From Paulinella micropora (lineage: Eukaryota > Cercozoa > Imbricatea > Euglyphida), in NCBI GenBank assembly GCA_009731375.1, contig BJOX01000163.1, forward strand, positions 672,471-736,470: a stretch of 64,000 bases of DNA. The letters are read 5' to 3'. Positions 1-48,386 of this stretch are shown here, in pieces (within the stretch, counting starts at the first letter, position 1; each line of letters begins with the position of its first letter). Both the position numbers and the translations under genes were made by a program. Below the pieces are notes generated by a model. It worked only from the letters and a program-made list of their open reading frames with translations. It was not told the origin of the DNA and searched no databases.

Positions 1-242
1 AACAGTCTCGAAACTCCATCTGCTTACTGGGCCCTCTGTAATGGAGGTGGGAGCTCGTTCTGCAAGGGGCGCTTTATGGAACGAGCCCTGGCCCCGCCTG
101 GTACTAGGGAGCTTTGGTATTGCCTGTATCAGTCCCTTCCGTGCAAGCATCACGGCTTAGCTGGGCATCGGGTTAATACTTTACCCACAGACTTCCTGGT
201 TGACGAAATCAGAAGCTCCTTTTTTCTGACATTAGTCGATAT
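1..242 (+). repeat. Dispersed element, module b, partial copy
   Basis: This is the 3' part of a repeat also found at 3957, 14959, 28480, 29494 and, inverted, 39787. It ends at the sequence GTCGATATTTCATC and passes straight into (TATC)n, as the other + copies do. Confidence 0.85.
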
Positions 243-245
243 TTC

Positions 246-318
<73 letters not shown>

Positions 319-361
319 CCTACCTACCTACCTACCAACCTACCTACCTACCTATCTACCC

Positions 362-418
<57 letters not shown>

Positions 419-432
419 GTCCTGCCTATAAG

Positions 433-36164
<35,732 letters not shown>

Positions 36165-36308
36165 ACCAACCAGCCCAGTTCTCAATAGGCGAAATCATCT
36201 CGCAAGGCTATTACTAACCACACAATTCAACTGGCAAAATCATCTCGCTTTGAAAACTCCTGTTTTCTCCCCAATCAAAATGGTTGGGACACGAAAATAG
36301 TATGTCAT

Positions 36309-36440
36309 GATGCGGCTAGCCACAAGTTTGACGTGTTTTGCGGGCGAGCCGGGCCGGCGAGCCGCAAAACACGTCGAATTTGGCACGCCGCATATGTAGT
36401 TTCATCGGTAACCTGACCACATTTTGTGGAGGTGACCGAT
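36309..36440 (+). mobile_element. GC-rich hairpin MITE-like element, copy 3
   Basis: ATGCGGCTAGCCACAAGTTT pairs with the complement ending at 36393 (CACGCCGCAT). A second stem, CGGTAACCTGACCACA / TGTGGAGGTGACCG, follows at 36405-36440. Best preserved of three copies. Confidence 0.75.
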
Positions 36441-36598
36441 AAATCCCGAGCTTTCGAATGGCGGCTTCTTCAGCATTCTGGTATATCACTTTTGCTTGAT
36501 ATGGGAGAAAGATGAGATCAAAGTGGGATATGGTTTGTCACTGGAATCGTCCGCGGTAATATTTTATGGGCCCGGCTGGGGGAGGAGAGGAGATACTT

Positions 36599-36630
<32 letters not shown>

Positions 36631-37278
36631 GCAANNNNNNNNNNTTGCTACTAGTTGGGAGAAGTAGGGAAATAAGATGAAAAGGTGTAGTAAAAGTAAA
36701 AAATTAGGAGAACCTGAAAGTGAAGGTAAGGGGAAAAGAAGAACAGCATTGGAGATGAAGTGAAAAGAAGACAGAGGAAAGAAAAGGAAAGAGAGAAAGA
36801 AAGAAAAGCAAAAGAAACGAGAAAATAAGGTAGTAATATTACCGGTAATGTTCTATGGTAAGCTTGGTCTTATATATTTCAGCCTGACAGGTTTATATAT
36901 ATTATTATTGAGTGGTAAATATCAATTATTTTACTAATAATAAATAATAATGTCGATAATTAATTGTACAAATATTGATACTGTCTGATACACTAGCTAG
37001 TATTAACATCAGTATTATTATGGTACTAGCAGTATGATACTAGTGATATTAATACCGGACGGTATAACGAAAAGTCGACGTCAATGTATTATTACTAGTA
37101 TTACCGGTAAAACTTGAAGTAAAACTACTAGAACTAGTACTGCTCACTTAATACTGTATTACAATAATAGCCGTAAGTACTATAATAGTCACACTCTAGT
37201 ACTAGTAAAACTGTGACAGTGCTAGAGGCCGCGGCGTGCTTCTACTACTAAACTAGCTAAATTTACTATGAAAGTTAA
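36441..37278. other. Intergenic, AT-rich
   Basis: Poly-T at 36600-36627 and a 10-N gap at 36635-36644, then AT-rich sequence rich in TACTAGTA-like motifs. No gene is recognised. Confidence 0.7.
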
Positions 37279-37857
37279 TATTACTGGGTACATTCAAGTG
37301 TCAAACTCAGCCATCAAATTTGATTTAGAGGTCAGATTTCAGATTACTGCGGCGGTCAGATTTTAGATTAGCGGTCAGAATTCAAATTAATTCAATTGAA
37401 TGGTATTGCTGTTGACATTCAAGACAAAAAAAAAAATTGATTTTTCTGTTTTGGTTGGAATTTCAGTTTTGGTTGGAATTTTGATTTTGGGTGAAAATTT
37501 GAATTTTTCAAATTAACTGCTATATTCGTCCGCAAAATATCGTAAATTTTCGCGAAATGTTACCGTTAAATTTGAAAATTTGAATTTTTGTCACAAAAAT
37601 GAAAAACTGTCACAAAAATGAAAATCTGACACAAAAATGAAAAACTAATTTTTGTTGTTGTCTTGAATGTCAACAGCAATAACATTTCGCAAAAATAATA
37701 CAGATTTCAAGTTGCGGACGTATATAGCAGTTAAATTGAATTAATTTGAATTCTGACCGCCGGCCACTAATTCGAAATCTGACCGCCGCTAATCTGAAAT
37801 CTGACCCTTAACTAAAATTCGATGGCTAAGTTTGACACTTGAATGTACCCAGTAATA
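37279..37857. mobile_element. Inverted-repeat element with TA target duplication
   Basis: Ends TATTACTGGGTACATTCAAG and its complement, flanked by TA. The arms continue with interruptions (GTCAGATTTCAGATTA, GTCAGAATTCAAATTAATTC, GCTGTTGACATTCAAGAC), so most of the 579 bp can fold back. No transposase frame is seen. The TA duplication fits a Tc1/mariner-type MITE. Confidence 0.75.
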
Positions 37858-38755
37858 GTTCCGAGGCTCTAGCCTCGCCGGGAAGTGCTTGCGCAACTTC
37901 ACTTGAAAATGAGACTGAGTCCAATCATAATATCATCTGAGACTAGTAGAAAACTTTCAAATTAATTTCAGGATTACTCAGTACTGAGTAGTGAAAAAAA
38001 ATGCTAGGTAATGAAATTTAATATCATATACTGACGGAGGCTGAGTCCGAGCGTGGCATACTACTAGTAGTCACCTAACGTGACTTATACTACTACACAA
38101 CTTGACTTGAATCGTGGCCGCGGGCACTCACCTGCCGCTCAGTTGGCGGCCGCGGCCGCGGCGGCCAGCCGCGGTCAACTTGAATCTATTAATCTTATAT
38201 ATTATATAATATTTATCGTGATTACAGTGCGGCTATCCTGCGCACGTGACTGCCAGTGCTCAAGATCGGCCGGGTCGGATTTTTTTTTTCAAGTTTTTTT
38301 TTAATTTTTTTTTTCAACCTCAGCTTTTTCAATTTTTTTTTTGGAAACGGTTTTCAACTTCCGGCGGTTTTTTTCAAGTTCAAGTGTTTGCTTGTTTTAG
38401 TGTGTTTTTTCAAACTGTTTATTAATCAATATTAAAGTGATACTGACTTCCATTGGACAATTAATTAGATCCTTTCTCCTCAGTTATGTCCGTATTGCTA
38501 ATTTATACAGTAGCAGTAATCAAGTCAAATCGGAACAGGTTGGAAACATGTGGTGCAGCGACTCCTTACAGGACATCAGCAAAGGCTTCCATACCTGCAA
38601 GATAGGCAGATAGATAAATAGATAATTATACTCATTTGATGGCATGGCTGCATCGTCGAATTTTGAAAAGGTGGGTGCGTAGGTAACGGTAGATAGACAT
38701 GTTGTAACCCTTTGACTGCTGCCATGGTGCAGTAGAGGTCGTCGTCGTCGTCGTC

Positions 38756-38810
<55 letters not shown>

Positions 38811-38820
38811 CAGTAGTAGC

Positions 38821-38887
<67 letters not shown>

Positions 38888-39050
38888 ATGTGTATGTACG
38901 TATGGATGTGTAACATGCCTGGTGTTGCATCGTCTTGACTTGATTGTCCACCATCAGTCTGTGTTGCTAGCTAGTTAATTCAGCGCTAAGTACACGACAA
39001 AAAGGGAAAAACCGAGGAAAAGAAATGAAAAGAAAAGAAAATGAAAGAAA

Positions 39051-39096
<46 letters not shown>

Positions 39097-39128
39097 GAAA
39101 GAGCGCGCGCGCGAGAGAGAGCGAAAGA
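37858..39128. other. Intergenic with (AGT)n and (GA)n repeats
   Basis: Poly-T-rich stretches at 38280-38380, (AGT)n at 38738-38886 and (GA)n/(CG)n at 39047-39130. No gene is recognised. Confidence 0.75.
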
Positions 39129-40293
<1,165 letters not shown>

Positions 40294-41021
40294 NNNNNNN
40301 NNNNNNNNNNNNNNNNNNNNNNNNNNNNNNNNNNNNNNNNNNNNNNNNNNNNNNNNNNNNNNNNNNNNNNNNNNNNNNNNNNNNNNNNNNNNNNNNNNNN
40401 NNNNNNNNNNNNNNNNNNNNNNNNNNNNNNNNNNNNNNNNNNNNNNNNNNNNNNNNNNNNNNNNNNNNNNNNNNNNNNNNNNNNNNNNNNNNNNNNNNNN
40501 NNNNNNNNNNNNNNNNNNNNNNNNNNNNNNNNNNNNNNNNNNNNNNNNNNNNNNNNNNNNNNNNNNNNNNNNNNNNNNNNNNNNNNNNNNNNNNNNNNNN
40601 NNNNNNNNNNNNNNNNNNNNNNNNNNNNNNNNNNNNNNNNNNNNNNNNNNNNNNNNNNNNNNNNNNNNNNNNNNNNNNNNNNNNNNNNNNNNNNNNNNNN
40701 NNNNNNNNNNNNNNNNNNNNNNNNNNNNNNNNNNNNNNNNNNNNNNNNNNNNNNNNNNNNNNNNNNNNNNNNNNNNNNNNNNNNNNNNNNNNNNNNNNNN
40801 NNNNNNNNNNNNNNNNNNNNNNNNNNNNNNNNNNNNNNNNNNNNNNNNNNNNNNNNNNNNNNNNNNNNNNNNNNNNNNNNNNNNNNNNNNNNNNNNNNNN
40901 NNNNNNNNNNNNNNNNNNNNNNNNNNNNNNNNNNNNNNNNNNNNNNNNNNNNNNNNNNNNNNNNNNNNNNNNNNNNNNNNNNNNNNNNNNNNNNNNNNNN
41001 NNNNNNNNNNNNNNNNNNNNN

Positions 41022-41067
<46 letters not shown>

Positions 41068-41718
41068 GGAGGGAGGGAGGGAGGGAGGGACGAGGAGGAG
41101 GAGGAGGAGGTGGTGCAGGAAAGGTGGAAGAGGATTGAAAGGAGGAGGAGGAAGATGTGGAGGAAGAGGAGGAGGAGGAGAAGGAACAGGAGCTCAGACG
41201 GATTCAGTAGTAGTTGTGTTGTGTTGTCTTGTGTAGTATTCTATTGTACCAACTTCTTCGAGAGGAGAGGGAGTGGATAGTCAATGGGCGTAATAATTTT
41301 CATCATTTTTATGCAATACATATTTCTACAGCAACAAAGGATTATTTTTGATTATGTCACAGTCAGTACTAATTGTATTGTATTGTATTGTATTGTATTG
41401 CATTGCATTGTATTGCATTGTATTGTATTGTATTGTATTGTATTCAATATACCTGCTTCTGGTTTGTCTGTAGGGTTACAGCATTTGCATTTTATTAAAA
41501 CTATACAACACAACACAACACAACATAACAATACAATACAATACAATACAATACAATACAACAACACAATACAATACAATACAATACAACACAATACAAT
41601 ACAATACAATACAAGACAAGACAATACAATACAATACATTTCCCTTCTACGTCTTATGCTCCCCACTCATCTCTACGAATGGCAAGTATTCTATTATTAA
41701 ACGTTGATTGGTGAGGAG

Positions 41719-41773
<55 letters not shown>

Positions 41774-42056
41774 AAAGAAAGAAAGAAAAGAAAAAAAAAA
41801 GAACCTTGCTTACTGCATCCTGCCCTTAATGGCTTAGTCTCCTTTGTCCCTATCTGGTTTGTTTGTGTGTGCTGTTGCTTTGTCCTTTTTGAGCTTGCTC
41901 CTTTTGTTCTGTTATTTTTGTTTTCATATTTCGTTTGTTCTGCCTGCCTTTCTCAATACAATACAATACAATGCAATACAATGCAATACAATACAATACA
42001 ATACAATACAATACAATATTACAGCGCGACACAAAAAATGACAGAACACCTGGATA
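40294..42056. other. Gap and simple repeats before the provirus
   Basis: A 728-N gap (40294-41021), (GA)n/(GGA)n to 41200, (ATTGT)n at 41371-41444, its complement type (ACAAT)n at 41507-41638, poly-A at 41720-41771 and (AATAC)n at 41953-42017. No gene is recognised. Confidence 0.85.
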
Positions 42057-42062
42057 TTCAAG
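42057..42062. other. Target site duplication, left
   Basis: TTCAAG, identical to 61792-61797. Removing the element gives GGATATTCAAGTCTGCACAA as the pre-insertion host site. Confidence 0.93.
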
Positions 42063-42202
42063 AGTAGATGATACAGAAAATCTCGGCGTGAATTTTTGCA
42101 AATTCACAGCCTTCGTTTTCTGTGTCGCACCCTCTCCTATTGATTATAAATACAAAGAAACAAAAACAAACAAAAAGCCTTGTACAGCACACTACGAGAA
42201 AA
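42063..42202 (+). repeat. Provirus terminal inverted repeat, left
   Basis: About 140 bp matching the reverse complement of 61652-61791 with about three mismatches. Similarity fades over the next 30-40 bp. Confidence 0.93.
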
Positions 42203-42244
42203 CATATATGTATCATAAAAGAAAAAAATTTCGTCTTGATATAG

Positions 42245-42490
42245 ATGGACGACAAACACCAAATTAGAAAGCAGAAGAGAAACGAATACTTAAAAGAAAG
42301 AAGGAAGAATAAATATACATGTGTCTGTGGTAAGACGATAGGAATATATAGTAAATACACACATGAAAAAAGTCAAACACATAGAGACTTTTTCGCTCAG
42401 AAAGAAGAAATTATGTTAGGAGGACATAAATTCACTCGTATAACATGTAGAAACGACGACATAGAAAGATATTTTAAAAATAAAATGTAA
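42245..42490 (+). CDS. Small C-x-C/H-x5-H zinc-finger protein
   Basis: 81 residues, basic. Residues 25-47 hold C-x-C-x11-H-x5-H (CVCG ... HEKSQTH). The same spacing occurs in the C-terminal part of the GIY-YIG gene at 50803-51314 (CPCG ... HYRRNKH). This CxC/HxH finger commonly ends GIY-YIG-type and small proteins of giant viruses and virophages; binding nucleic acid is an inference. It is the first gene after the left terminal repeat, intact, and stops with TAA. Confidence 0.65.
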   Translation: MDDKHQIRKQKRNEYLKERRKNKYTCVCGKTIGIYSKYTHEKSQTHRDFFAQKEEIMLGGHKFTRITCRNDDIERYFKNKM

Positions 42491-42532
42491 AACATTTAAA
42501 AAATAAATATTATTACTTATATAATATATAAT

Positions 42533-42811
42533 ATGACTTCTTTAATGATACAAGCGGACAAGGAAATGAAAGAACTATACAACTTACGTTTTCCAGAAGC
42601 ATTAGCAGACGATAGAAGGATTAAGAAATACATAAAAAGAGAAGTACTTCAACGATATAGTAAGGTTTTTAAGTTTTGGATAGAACAAAAGAACAAAATA
42701 TTAGAAGAACCTTCAACTACACTGAATATACATAAATGGCAAATTTGTGAAGAAGCAATCACGCAACTTAAATTACGGGCTATGGTAGTATTGAATAAAA
42801 ATAAAATGTAA
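42533..42811 (+). CDS. Hypothetical protein, 92 residues
   Basis: Intact frame MTSLMIQADKEMKELYN... ending ...VVLNKNKM, predicted mostly helical and charged. No family recognised. It ends with the same KNKM-TAA-AAC context as the gene before it, and the intergenic sequences after both genes are near-identical (42488-42531 and 42809-42850). Confidence 0.6.
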   Translation: MTSLMIQADKEMKELYNLRFPEALADDRRIKKYIKREVLQRYSKVFKFWIEQKNKILEEPSTTLNIHKWQICEEAITQLKLRAMVVLNKNKM

Positions 42812-42860
42812 AACTATTTAAAAAAATAAATATTATTACTTATAATATACAAAAGTCTCA

Positions 42861-43040
42861 ATGGGAAGGCACAAGGAATATCTAACACCAGAGGACAAAC
42901 GAAAGGCTAACAATGAAAAAGCAACTGCTTATTATTATAAGCACCGCGAAGAAGTAAACATAAGAAGAAAGGAAAAACTGAAAGAACGAAACAGGAAACT
43001 TAAAGAGTATGAAGAAATGAAAGCAAGAGAGAAATCCTAA
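42861..43040 (+). CDS. Small basic protein, 59 residues
   Basis: Starts MGRHKEYLTPEDKRKANNEK; very rich in Lys, Arg and Glu, helical. The YYYKHREEVNIRRKEKLKER pattern resembles the charged linker in GIY-YIG proteins of virophages and giant viruses, so it may be a detached linker. Intact, TAA stop. Function unknown. Confidence 0.5.
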   Translation: MGRHKEYLTPEDKRKANNEKATAYYYKHREEVNIRRKEKLKERNRKLKEYEEMKAREKS

Positions 43041-43178
43041 AGGTTGAAAATACTTTTTTCCGCTAATGTAAAATAATTTCTATTTAAAAGTAAGATTTTA
43101 TATATATATATAATATCGGTAAAACAATTTAATTTATTTTATTATTTTTATATCTACACACTAATATAAAAGTAAAAT

Positions 43179-46074
43179 ATGCCACCACCTTTACCGCCTA
43201 GACCAACGAAGGATAGAACTAGCGAAGGTTAGGGCAAACTTAAGGGAAACTAAGACACAGGAGGCGAAGAAGCGAGAGGTAAAACTTGTTGAACTAAGAC
43301 CAATAAGAAATAGAGGTATAAATGGCTATACATACCATTCTAAAGACCTTGACATTAACTTCTATGATATAGATGCGATTGAAATATTAATTATGAGAGC
43401 AGTGAAGGATGCTAAAAATAGAGGTCTGACAAACTTTGGTTATATAACGGATGTTGATGATAGTAAGTTTTTCAATTCCGTTTAGTTAAAAGACATTGAT
43501 TTGTTTCGTGATATATATCTATACAACGAACAAAATCTTGAAGCCACTGCGAATGGATATGAAAGAATTATCCAACATATGACTATTCAAATTATTCAAG
43601 AAGATGGAGGCGGTTGTAATCTTTCAGGAGTCTTTCAGGGAGTGATAAGAAACATAAAACACATGAAGGAATTCATATTAATCCGAGGATAAGGACAATA
43701 ATTGTTTTTTCTATGTTGTTAAGGATATATTAAATTTGCATTTGAAAGGAAAATCAAAACTTAAAAAAAAAGTATGTATATTCTTGCCAATTCAAACTTG
43801 AGCCTAATACTCCGATACCTTTATCAGTAGGATTTGAAATCTTAAAAATATTGTATTGAAGGTAAGTATTTTGAATTTACTGATGCAACAAGCAAACAGA
43901 CATTCAAAAACTTTGAAGACAGACTGAAGACCCTTTGATTATTGCGGACGTGCTCTGTTATCTTCTTAAAGGCCATTATATAAGTTTCATAAAAAGAAAT
44001 AAAAATAAGTGTCCAGATTGCTTTTCAACTTATTTTAATAAGCACACTTGTAATAATAAAAGAGTTTCATATGCAAATGCTAAATTAAGAGGAAAAAAAA
44101 TCAGGTAAGGTCTTTACTTACTAGATTTAAAGAGGCTAAGTATAATAATCAAGATGAGGTATTTCATTACGATTTAGAGACTTTTACGAATGAATATGAA
44201 TTACACACACCATATATAGCGGGATATACGATTGATGATATTGGTTTTAAGTATGTCGCCGGAGATGAATGTATTCCTAAATTACTCAACATAATTTTTG
44301 AATATGCGGAGGATTTATCAAAAAGGAAACCAAAAGCGACATTATATGTTAATGCTTTTAATTAGAGTAAATTTGACCACTACTACTTACAAAAAGAATT
44401 TATCAAAAGAAAGTTAAAAGCAAATACCTTAATGAATAATGGTGCTATTATCTCGTTAGAATATAAAAACATAAAATTCTGGGATTTATGTAAGCACACT
44501 GAGGGAAGTCTAAAAAAAAACCTTGAAACACTGGGATGTAATGTGTTAAAAGGAGACTTTGACTACGACAATGCGAAACGATGGGAAGAGATGGATGACA
44601 AAACAAAAAACGAATGTTTAACATACTTAGAAAAAGATGTTATGGGACTAAAGGAACTACACGACACACTAAACAGACAAACATATTAATAACATAAATT
44701 AATTTAACAGTTTTTATCTCTACTTCGTCTCTTACATTCAATTTATGGAAAAAGAAGATAGATGGTAAATATATTATTCAACTACCAAACTTAAAACAAG
44801 AAAAAGATTTTAGAAGGGCTGTATATGGGGCTAGAACTTATCCAAGCAAAAGATGATTTATTTCAGAGCAATATAAAAAATACGTAAATGGTGAAATTGG
44901 GTTTGATGAGATTGTAGATTATCTTATTGATGCGGATGTAGTCTCACTATATCCAACTGCAATGCTTGAATTATTTATGACTGGAGAACTAAAGGAATGT
45001 GAAAAAGAAATGAAAGGGAAACTCGGAATATAATGTTATATATCTCCAAAAATATATTAAATCCACTGGTTCCTTATAGAGATAGTAAGGGGTGTTTAAA
45101 ATGGGAGTTAAAAGATATGAAAGACCAATAGCTTACTTCTGTAGATATTGAAGATATGATTCAACTTTGCTACCAAGTCAAAATCAATCGGGGCTCTTAT
45201 ACAGAAGAAGCCGAACCAGTATTCAAAGATTACATGTTAGAGTTATTAAAGAAAAAACAAAATTCAAACAAAGGCACACCGCAGTATTTATTAGCAAAGT
45301 TATTTATGAATGGTTTATATGGAAAGACAATTCAAAGACCGATTAATTCTGTAAATAAATACATATAAAAAATCATGATTATTGGAAATTCTGGGCTAAA
45401 CATGTAATAACTGATATTGAAAAGTTTGAAGAAGCTAATGGTGAATTATGGTTAATCAGTGTTATTCAAAGAGATTAGCAAGAAAAAGAAGAAAGAATTA
45501 CAAAACCAACTCACTAGGGGGCATTTATCCTAGCATACAGCAGACGAATTATGTATAAGTATATGACCGAAGCCAACCCAGACAACGACCCTGACAGAGA
45601 TTATTATTATACTGATACAGACAGCATTCAACGCCATGTAAGAAACATTGAACAAATTAAAAGATTTAGAGATAAAACAATCGGTGGAATGGATGATGAC
45701 CTCGGAACAGATTGTAAAATAATAAGGGGAATATGGGTAGCACCAAAATTATATATGTTGGAGTATGTAAAAAAAGATGAAGAAAAATGTAAAACTTATT
45801 TCCATTTTAGAGGAAAATGTTTGGATTTGAAAAAATTAAATCCAACCGCTTATGAATTAATGGATAAGGGTGAAAGTTTAACTAATACCAGAGACTTTAT
45901 AATGAAGAAAATACATACTAGCAGAAACAGCAAACAACAACATATTGAACACTTTAGCATACAACATCAAAGAATGTTGTAAAAGTAGTTAATAAAACAA
46001 GATGGTGCGGTCGTGAGTTTATCAACGAAAATGATAGTATTCCACACGGGTTCGCACCCGCTCTTAAAATTTGA
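43179..46074 (+). pseudogene. Protein-primed DNA polymerase B, broken
   Basis: Family B polymerase that starts synthesis from a terminal protein; replicates Polintons. About 2.9 kb, near the usual length. Visible motifs in order: zinc-ribbon-like CPDCFSTYFNKHTC (about 44010-44052), Exo I HYDLETF (44167), Exo II N(stop)SKFDHYYL (44360), Exo III YLEKD (44622), motif A DxxSLYPTAM (44933), motif B KLFMNGLYG (45293), motif C YTDTDSI (45608) and the KLYMLEY motif (45748). It is broken by in-frame TAG at 43483, 44363, 45129, 45476 and 45515, TGA at 44854, and several frameshifts (near 43230, 43690, 43800, 44105, 44690, 45030, 45370, 45900). All catalytic motifs remain recognisable but no full product is possible. 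Confidence 0.93.
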
Positions 46075-46136
46075 TAATAATTAAATGATTAATTAATTAA
46101 TTTTTTCTATTTTTATAACTCATACTATATATACCA

Positions 46137-46456
46137 ATGACCACCCTTACTAGACTATCTGAAAAATTTAGACGACTTTCAATTGAGAAGAATAAGGAAT
46201 TCTTTTCAGTAAGAGATGTCCAACAGATGATTGATGAAGAAATTAAGGCAATTGAAAAAAGTAGAGAAGGAAAGCCAACCGATGTTTTTCCATTTGGCAA
46301 ATACAAAGGAAAAAAATTCAAGATGTTGCAACTATTGATAAGCCATATCTTGAATGGGTAATGAAACAGCCGTGGTTTGATAAATTTACAGACATTAAAA
46401 GTGAAGTAAAAAAAAATTATAATGATATTTTATTCACCCGCTACGCGGTTTCATAA
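46137..46456 (+). pseudogene. ExoX C-terminal-like / DUF3820-type protein, frameshifted
   Basis: The first frame encodes 74 residues with FPFGKYKGKKFK. One base out of frame the sequence continues DVATIDKPYLEWVMKQPWF, to TAA at 46454. FGKYKG...YLxWxxxQPWF is the small domain found at the C-terminus of exodeoxyribonuclease X and as a stand-alone protein in phages and large DNA viruses; role not settled. One frameshift near 46322. Confidence 0.75.
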
Positions 46457-46500
46457 AACATCGTTTTTCTTTTAATTATTTTTTCTTTAAATTTTTTTCG

Positions 46501-46597
46501 GATGTTTTAGAATATAAACGAAGTGTTATAGCAAAATTCCCGAGCGAATTTTTTATAAGCGAGAGTGCGTAGCACGAAGCGCAATTCTAAAATATCA
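46501..46597 (+). promoter_or_regulatory. Hairpin promoter-like repeat P1
   Basis: Begins GATGTTTTAGAATATAAACG and ends GCAATTCTAAAATATCA directly before ATG 46598. TTTTAGAAT and ATTCTAAAA are inverted arms. It is over 90% identical to P2 (53197-53293, minus strand). TCTA within an AT-rich box recalls the late promoter core of CroV and mavirus; that link is inference. Confidence 0.6.
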
Positions 46598-47038
46598 ATG
46601 ACTGACCTGAACACCAAACAAGACTACTTAAACGAAATTGACAAATGGAACCTTGACAGCGAAATTAAGACACCCACGATTAAATGGACTAAGCCTGACA
46701 TTGTATCTTTCTATGAACAATATAAACCCCGCGACGACAATGTGAAAGTAGTTATTCTATTGGATGCTATAACTGATAACTCCAACGTAGTTGAAGATGC
46801 GACCTTCGGTCAGCAAGAAGAAATCACACCATTTACGGCGACTGATTTGAAAAAGACTGGAATTACAGAAATAAAGGCTAATGTAGGAGAAGAGATAGCA
46901 AATGCTACATGTACAGAAGAAGGATGTATATTAAGGAAAGTGAGCGGGGCCACTTGTGAAAGTGAAGAGATAACCACTAGTGTGAGTGATGTTATTCGTG
47001 TCGTAAAAGAAAAATACAAAAAAAATAAAGTAAAGTAA
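46598..47038 (+). CDS. Hypothetical protein, 146 residues
   Basis: Starts MTDLNTKQDYLNEIDKWNLD and ends VVKEKYKKNKVK; intact. Acidic in the middle, with four cysteines (ATCTEEGCILRK, GATCESEE), no membrane segment and no family recognised. The start is set by the repeat P1, whose final box abuts the ATG; an upstream in-frame GTG would lie inside that element. It meets the next gene tail to tail (27 bp). Confidence 0.7.
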   Translation: MTDLNTKQDYLNEIDKWNLDSEIKTPTIKWTKPDIVSFYEQYKPRDDNVKVVILLDAITDNSNVVEDATFGQQEEITPFTATDLKKTGITEIKANVGEEIANATCTEEGCILRKVSGATCESEEITTSVSDVIRVVKEKYKKNKVK

Positions 47039-47064
47039 TACCAATGAATTAGTTCTTTTTTGCT

Positions 47065-48307
47065 TTAGTGATCCTCTATAAAGTTAGCAATAACATTAAT
47101 ATTACCTGACCCGCCTGCCGACACGGACTTCTGTGTGAATGTCAAAACATCGTTCGGGGTTAATTGAATATCGTAGGTTCTTAGATTAATTTGTTGAGTT
47201 GAGGTAGCATTAACATAAATCTTAAAAAGTGTTGTTCCGTTTGCGATAGCAGTTGCTTTTGTGTCTGTATCTACAATTGAAGTTTTGGCATCTACATCGG
47301 TAAAACCCGCTCCTGTCAGTGTTCCGTTCAATACCATTCTTACAATATTAGACTTACTATCTTCATTTGTAATACTTATCAAAGATGGAAAGACATTTGA
47401 ATAGTTGGCTAAGCTATTATTGTATTGTGCTTTATTCCTGATACTTAAAATGGGGCTTTCAGTTATATTACCTGCTTCACTCCCTTCCGCCGTATTTGTA
47501 ATACTTGTATTAATAGTGTTGGTTCCCTCAACAAACAAACTACAACTGGCTTTCGTCAGTCTTTGTATTCCAACTCCAACATTATTATTAACCATTCGTG
47601 CTACAAATGGCAATATAGTATTCCGCAGACTGACACCCGTGTTGGCATTCGCATACTTAATCGTATGGACTAACTAAAATTCACCTGTCTTTGGATTTTC
47701 AATAGAAAACTTAATAGCACCAAAGCCTAAATATTGAAATTGAATTTGAAATACATTTCCCTTCGTCCAGTCTAATACTGGCATATCTCCTGTTCCGTCG
47801 CACGGGTCATCCCAGTAAGTATGCTTGATAACATGCGTTTGGGTTTCCTCCAATACAATGTAGAATAATCATTCCTTCATCTCTAGTCTTGTAAAAGTAG
47901 AAACCATTAAGTAAAGCATTATCTCCGATACCTATCCACGAATAATTTTCGGTTTCGTCTGTTGTCCATAAAGCAGTGAAGCGGGCTACAACACCCATAC
48001 CAGTGCGATATTTTATTTTTCTTTTGCTTTCCATACAGGCATCAGCGGTAGCATTAGCAGTCGTTTTTAATTCCGCCATATTATTATTAAATGAAACACT
48101 CCCATTTGTCTGAATTAATGACCATATCAGTGGATGAATAGTATATGGAAAGATTTCCTGTAATACAGGTGTTAAGGAACTGGTTAGGGTTTCACCAAAA
48201 GCGGTTTTCATTTGATTAGTTTCAATGTGTCCATCATGCCCAACTTTTACATTTACAAACTTTCCGTCGGGATTTTGTGCGATTAAATTTCTCTGGTGGG
48301 TCGTCAT
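47065..48307 (-). pseudogene. Putative virion surface protein, frameshift plus stop
   Basis: Begins MTTHQRNLIAQNPDGKFVNV. One frame runs to 47807; the reading then moves one base (WDDPCDGTGDMPVLDWTKGN), meets TAG near 47675 and continues to TAA at 47065. Features: GVVARFTALWTT, a glycine-rich IGIGD...GFYF stretch, and FGAIKFSIENPKTGEF...VHTIKYAN, a beta-rich pattern I associate with fibre or receptor-type proteins of PLVs and algal giant viruses. It sits directly beside the capsid gene on the same strand. Role inferred from pattern and context. Confidence 0.5.
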
Positions 48308-48386
48308 TTCGTTTGTATATAACAAAAAAATATTTTTATTGTATTATTTTTTCTTTTTTATTGGTTTTTACAAAGTTCATAAATAT

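Noticed and set aside
38080-38304. Frame with an alanine run
   Set aside because: Low-complexity GCGGCC repeat, no homology signal, and no splice or start context.
43179-46074. Polymerase read as intact with an alternative code
   Set aside because: Several frameshifts and a TGA also occur, and the capsid gene ends in TAG.
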